Under the pieces are notes generated by a model that saw only the letters and a list, made by a program, of their open reading frames with translations, was not told the DNA's origin and ran no database searches. From assembly GCF_014859565.1 (NCBI RefSeq), contig NZ_JACUUA010000015.1, positions 1-38,198 of the forward strand: a stretch of 38,198 bases of DNA. The letters run 5' to 3'. Source of the stretch: Marinospirillum sp. (GTDB lineage: Bacteria; Pseudomonadota; Gammaproteobacteria; Pseudomonadales; Halomonadaceae). Below are positions 35,066 through 38,198 of the stretch, piece by piece. Position numbers and translations under genes: made by a program. Within the stretch, counting starts at the first letter, position 1, and each line of letters starts with the position of its first letter.

Positions 35066-37987
35066 TCAGATCTCTATCCGAGTGTAAGCCGCATCCAAGC
35101 CTTCTGCCATTTTGCTGCTGGTGACAATTGCCACGCTGGCATACTCCGGCTTGAGGTAGGTTGTGGCTACACGCAGCAGGTCGTCTCCAGTCACGGCCAG
35201 AATCTGGCTACGAAAGGCACGGCGTTGCTCTGGGGTGCGCCCAAACAGGGTGGAGTGAAAAGTCTGGCGTGCATCACCCGCCGGTGAGCCGGGTTTGTCG
35301 ATGGAGGACACCACACCCAACAGCGCTTCTTCCAGCTTGGTGGCATCCACCGGGGTGGTTTTTAACCATTCCAGCGAGGCATAAAAATCAGCCAGGGTAC
35401 CTTCAATGCGTGGATCGCGGTAAGAGAAGAAACGGAATACCGCATCACCACTATCCTGACCGGCACCGGCACCATAGGCACCACCCTGTTCACGGATGGC
35501 ACGGTGTAAAAAACCATTACGCAGGTAATCACCCAACACACTCAGTGCAGGTGCATCAGCATGGGCGCTGGGCACTGTCGGAAATGCCAGTGCACAGAAG
35601 TTCACCTGAGTACTGGTTAACCACAACTGTTTAACCGGCTGACGGGTAGCAGGTAATACAAAAGCGGCATAATCGCTGACAACCGGCAGATCCAACCAGT
35701 TCATCTCCAGAGCATCCAGCAAGGCCTTTTGATGATCGGCTTCTGCCACCAGCAGGAACTGACGCGGCGCCTGCTTGATTTTTAAGTGTAGTGCCTGCAA
35801 ACGCTGACCCAGCAGCTCCAGCTGCGTAGCATCATCCAGCGACTCATCCAGTGCCTTGGTGGCACGTATAGCCTGTAAACCTCGCGTCAAATGAGTAAAC
35901 CGACCTGCCGGGCTGAACTCGGATGTGGCCGCCTGCATGGCCAGGCCATGCCCACGACCAGTGATGGACTGCTGCTGGCGTGAAGCCTTTTGCGCCACTA
36001 TCTCGCGGATACGCGGCAGCTCATCAAAACGTGCTTTCTCCAGGGTCTCTGCCATCAACTGCTGCATGGCCTGCTGATTAACAGCCAGCGCCTTGCTGGA
36101 CAACACCAGATACCCTTTAACCTGCTGCTCATCATCCACATTACCGCGCACAGAAGCTGAGGCACTCAAACCACCCGTCACTTCACTCTGTAACGCCTGA
36201 TTGGCACGGTAATCCCGCTCACCACAACCCAGCTCGGTCAGGCAATGGGTGAACAGAGGCAATAACTGCTGCTCTTCTTCATCCAGTGGCGGCAAATCCA
36301 GAATCGCCTGCACATACACCAGGCCATTGGTGCCCGCAGTAAACCAGGTGGTGGATAATACACCCGCTTGCAGGTTTTCTGACTGCGGCAAATGCAAATC
36401 CAGTGGCACATCCTGCAGGGTCACTTTAGGCAGAATTGAATCATCATCCACCTGCTGCTGCCGGGCTTCCAGCGCTTTAGCCTGTGCAATAATGGCCTGC
36501 TTTTCTTCATCAACCAGACGCGCCTTGATGCTGGCAAGACGAGCCGCTTCTGCGGCATCACGATGTTGAGCCAGTTGATTATCTGGACGCAGGGTGACAC
36601 GCACCCGGTGCGGGTTATCCAGCAGCCATTCACGCACCAGATTCGGAATAAACTGCGGATCTTTCACCGCTTCACGTAACTGCTCCAGCGCTGGATCAAT
36701 ATTCAGCACCGACACCGGATCACCGCGATGCACCGCAGCTGACATACCGGCCAGAATCAGCTGCAAACCAAAAGGCATACCGTCACCGGTAATCTCACGC
36801 TGGCTCAGCTCCAGCTGATGCAACTGGGCTTCCACACTGCGTGGATCAACCCCTTCATCGGCAACCTTCTGCAAGGTATCCAACACCAGCTGTTCAAACG
36901 CCGCCGCTTGCTCCGGCTCACTGCCTTCCAGACCACAGACAAAACTCATCTCACGGTTGGAATCTTCCAACCCACACAGAGGTGAAGGCCCACTACCCAG
37001 ACCACTGGATTCCAGCGCAGCCAGCAGCGGTGAACTGGAATTATCCAGCAGCACCCGCGACAACAAATGAGCTTTCATCAGGGATTCAATATCAATGGAT
37101 TTTGGCAACAGCCAAGCTAAAACGTGATGGGTCTGCTCTGCCAAATCCGGTTGATCCAGGGCATAAGCTTCTTCCACCCGAACCGGAGCAAAATAGCGCT
37201 TTTCATCCGGCACACTTAACTGCAAAGGATTGCGCTCAAAACGGCACAGCGCCTGCTCATGCATCTTCTGCTGCAGAGCAGCTACATCCAGTTCACCAAA
37301 CGTCATGAACACGGCATTAGATGGGTGATAATGGCTCTTGTAAAAATCCAGTAACTGCTCATAAGTCAGATCAGGAATCGCCGCAGGTTCACCACCGGAA
37401 TTGTGATGGTAGGTGGTTTCCGGGAAGAGGTATTTACTCAGGGTTTGCCACAACACCGAAGTCGGTGCACTCATCGCCCCTTTCATCTCGTTGTAGACCA
37501 CACCCTTGTACACCAGATCCGATTCAGGATTATTTGGCTCGGCAAACTCCACCCGATGACCTTCCTGAGCAAAATCCAGCGGATCCAGGCGTGAAAAGAA
37601 AGCAGCATCCAGATACACATCCAGCAGGTTGTCAAAATCCTTCTGATTCAAACTGGCAAAGGGATAAGCCGTCGAGTCGCTGCTGGTGAAAGCATTCATA
37701 AAAGTATTCAGCGAACGGCGTGTCATCATAAAAAAGGGATCACGCACTGGATAACGCTCACTGCCACACAGTGCCGTATGCTCCAGAATATGTGCTACCC
37801 CGGTGGAATCCTGCGGCATGGTACGAAACGCCACCAGAAACACCTTCTCCTCCTGCTCTGCCGCCAGATGAAAATGCTTCGCCCCAGTCTGGATATGCTC
37901 AAACTCCTGCACCTCAAGATTCAGAGAAGCCACAGACTGAGAACGGATAAAGCGGAAAGCAGAAGCATGCAAAGGTGCTGCAGACAT
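35066..37987 (-). CDS. M16C zinc metallopeptidase (PreP/Cym1-like presequence protease family)
   Basis: The 973-residue protein has two halves of the M16 type. The active half has the inverted zinc motif HILEH (H66, E69, H70) and the distal Glu in VYNEMKGAM (E167). The second half carries the Arg/Tyr substrate-binding motif (LHRAIREQGGAYGAGAGQ). The M16C linker region lies between them. Length and motifs match PreP/Cym1-like oligopeptidases, which degrade unstructured peptides inside a closed chamber. No signal peptide is seen (MSAAPLHASAFRF), so it is presumably cytoplasmic. The ATG at 37987 has GAGG seven bases upstream. The 87-bp gap to convergent metG contains an imperfect hairpin (TTCC/GGAA near 35000) without a clear U-run. 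Confidence 0.92.
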   Translation of the reverse strand: MSAAPLHASAFRFIRSQSVASLNLEVQEFEHIQTGAKHFHLAAEQEEKVFLVAFRTMPQDSTGVAHILEHTALCGSERYPVRDPFFMMTRRSLNTFMNAFTSSDSTAYPFASLNQKDFDNLLDVYLDAAFFSRLDPLDFAQEGHRVEFAEPNNPESDLVYKGVVYNEMKGAMSAPTSVLWQTLSKYLFPETTYHHNSGGEPAAIPDLTYEQLLDFYKSHYHPSNAVFMTFGELDVAALQQKMHEQALCRFERNPLQLSVPDEKRYFAPVRVEEAYALDQPDLAEQTHHVLAWLLPKSIDIESLMKAHLLSRVLLDNSSSPLLAALESSGLGSGPSPLCGLEDSNREMSFVCGLEGSEPEQAAAFEQLVLDTLQKVADEGVDPRSVEAQLHQLELSQREITGDGMPFGLQLILAGMSAAVHRGDPVSVLNIDPALEQLREAVKDPQFIPNLVREWLLDNPHRVRVTLRPDNQLAQHRDAAEAARLASIKARLVDEEKQAIIAQAKALEARQQQVDDDSILPKVTLQDVPLDLHLPQSENLQAGVLSTTWFTAGTNGLVYVQAILDLPPLDEEEQQLLPLFTHCLTELGCGERDYRANQALQSEVTGGLSASASVRGNVDDEQQVKGYLVLSSKALAVNQQAMQQLMAETLEKARFDELPRIREIVAQKASRQQQSITGRGHGLAMQAATSEFSPAGRFTHLTRGLQAIRATKALDESLDDATQLELLGQRLQALHLKIKQAPRQFLLVAEADHQKALLDALEMNWLDLPVVSDYAAFVLPATRQPVKQLWLTSTQVNFCALAFPTVPSAHADAPALSVLGDYLRNGFLHRAIREQGGAYGAGAGQDSGDAVFRFFSYRDPRIEGTLADFYASLEWLKTTPVDATKLEEALLGVVSSIDKPGSPAGDARQTFHSTLFGRTPEQRRAFRSQILAVTGDDLLRVATTYLKPEYASVAIVTSSKMAEGLDAAYTRIEI

Positions 37988-38020
37988 AAAAAACCTCGGG
38001 AAAGCTGTTTCAAAAAAACC

Positions 38021-38050
38021 AATAAAAAAGGAGCAGACCGGCTGCTCCTT
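38021..38050 (-). terminator. Rho-independent terminator of the OmpA-family gene
   Basis: AAGGAGCAG (38028-38036) and CTGCTCCTT (38042-38050) form a perfect 9-bp stem with a 5-base loop. On the minus strand it is followed by TTTTATTGG, continuing the stem's T residues. It lies about 30 bases after the OmpA-like stop. Confidence 0.8.
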
Positions 38051-38078
38051 CAGAAAAATGCCCTAACGCAATACTAAA

Positions 38079-38143
38079 CTATTCAGCCAGTGAAACCAAA
38101 GCAATGTCCACACGGCGGTTCTGAAAATGACGGAATCTCTTTC
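38079..38143 (-). pseudogene. 3' end of an OmpA-family gene, cut off by an inserted element
   Basis: The minus-strand frame ends FQNRRVDIALVSLAE before TAG at 38079-38081. The NRRVDI(A)LV ending is the classic C-terminus of OmpA/Pal peptidoglycan-binding domains. Going upstream, the frame meets TGA at about 38142-38144, where the neighbouring sequence changes to a G/C-rich hairpin of mobile-element type. Only ~20 codons remain, so the gene is interrupted here. Confidence 0.55.
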
Positions 38144-38198
38144 AGTGACTGCTCCCCGCCCTAAGCGCTAAAGCGCCACGGGCGAGGCTTCCAACTTC
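38142..38198 (-). mobile_element. End of an IS200/IS605-family element with the last codons of a TnpB-like protein, partial at window edge
   Basis: The arms ccccgccc (38154-38161) and gggcgagg (38180-38187) pair over eight positions with one G-U. Inside them GCGC-TAAA-GCGC makes a second short hairpin. Such a subterminal 'cgccc...gggcg' hairpin followed by GGGGAGCAGTCAC is typical of the right end of IS605/IS1341-type elements. On the minus strand the frame reads EVGSLARGALALRAGSSH and then TGA, like the C-terminal extension often annotated on TnpB. The rest of the element lies outside the window. Confidence 0.55.

Overview
The window reads as a chromosomal segment of a gammaproteobacterium of roughly 50% G+C. 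Protein resemblances (gabD, metG, cysDN/cysI, a Gsp-type secretion operon, an LdcA-type decarboxylase, a two-domain PPK2) point to the Oceanospirillales/Pseudomonadales side of the class. This is a judgement by eye; no search was run.

Layout. Positions 1-950 hold debris of mobile or nuclease-type genes: the tail of an Rpn-like protein and a truncated tyrosine recombinase. Positions 986-2660 are a divergent azoreductase (azoR) / LysR-regulator pair. Positions 2817-3859 are a CidA/LrgA-LrgB membrane pair. Positions 4022-5857 hold an internally deleted acetyltransferase remnant and a polyphosphate:AMP phosphotransferase whose ribosome binding site lies inside a perfect hairpin. Positions 6135-10680 are a divergent sulfate-assimilation block: cysI leftward, cysD-cysN rightward. 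CysN carries what looks like a dead APS-kinase tail. Positions 10926-14560 hold an Orn/Lys/Arg decarboxylase, an orphan OmpR-type regulator with an incomplete phosphorylation pocket and a small LRV/HEAT-like repeat protein. A 500-bp gap follows, with a strong terminator and a cluster of DnaA-box-like sites. Positions 15062-18077 hold gabD, a methyltransferase and a helix-turn-helix protein fused to an NBR1-type four-tryptophan domain.

Positions 18085-30664 are one leftward, tightly coupled operon encoding type II secretion proteins GspC to GspN in canonical order. Nearly every stop overlaps the next start. The first gene of the run is not a known Gsp gene: it encodes a SoxB-like protein with a Tat plus lipoprotein signal whose metal-binding residues are largely replaced, and its stop codon overlaps the GTG start of gspC. 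This is the most unusual association in the window.

The right end holds an rlmD-like fragment, gdhA, metG, an M16C (PreP-type) protease, and an OmpA-family 3' end that appears to have been cut by an IS200/IS605-type element running off the window. Several genes here are broken (recombinase, GNAT, RlmD, OmpA-like, the CysC part of CysN), consistent with ongoing gene loss between well-kept housekeeping blocks.
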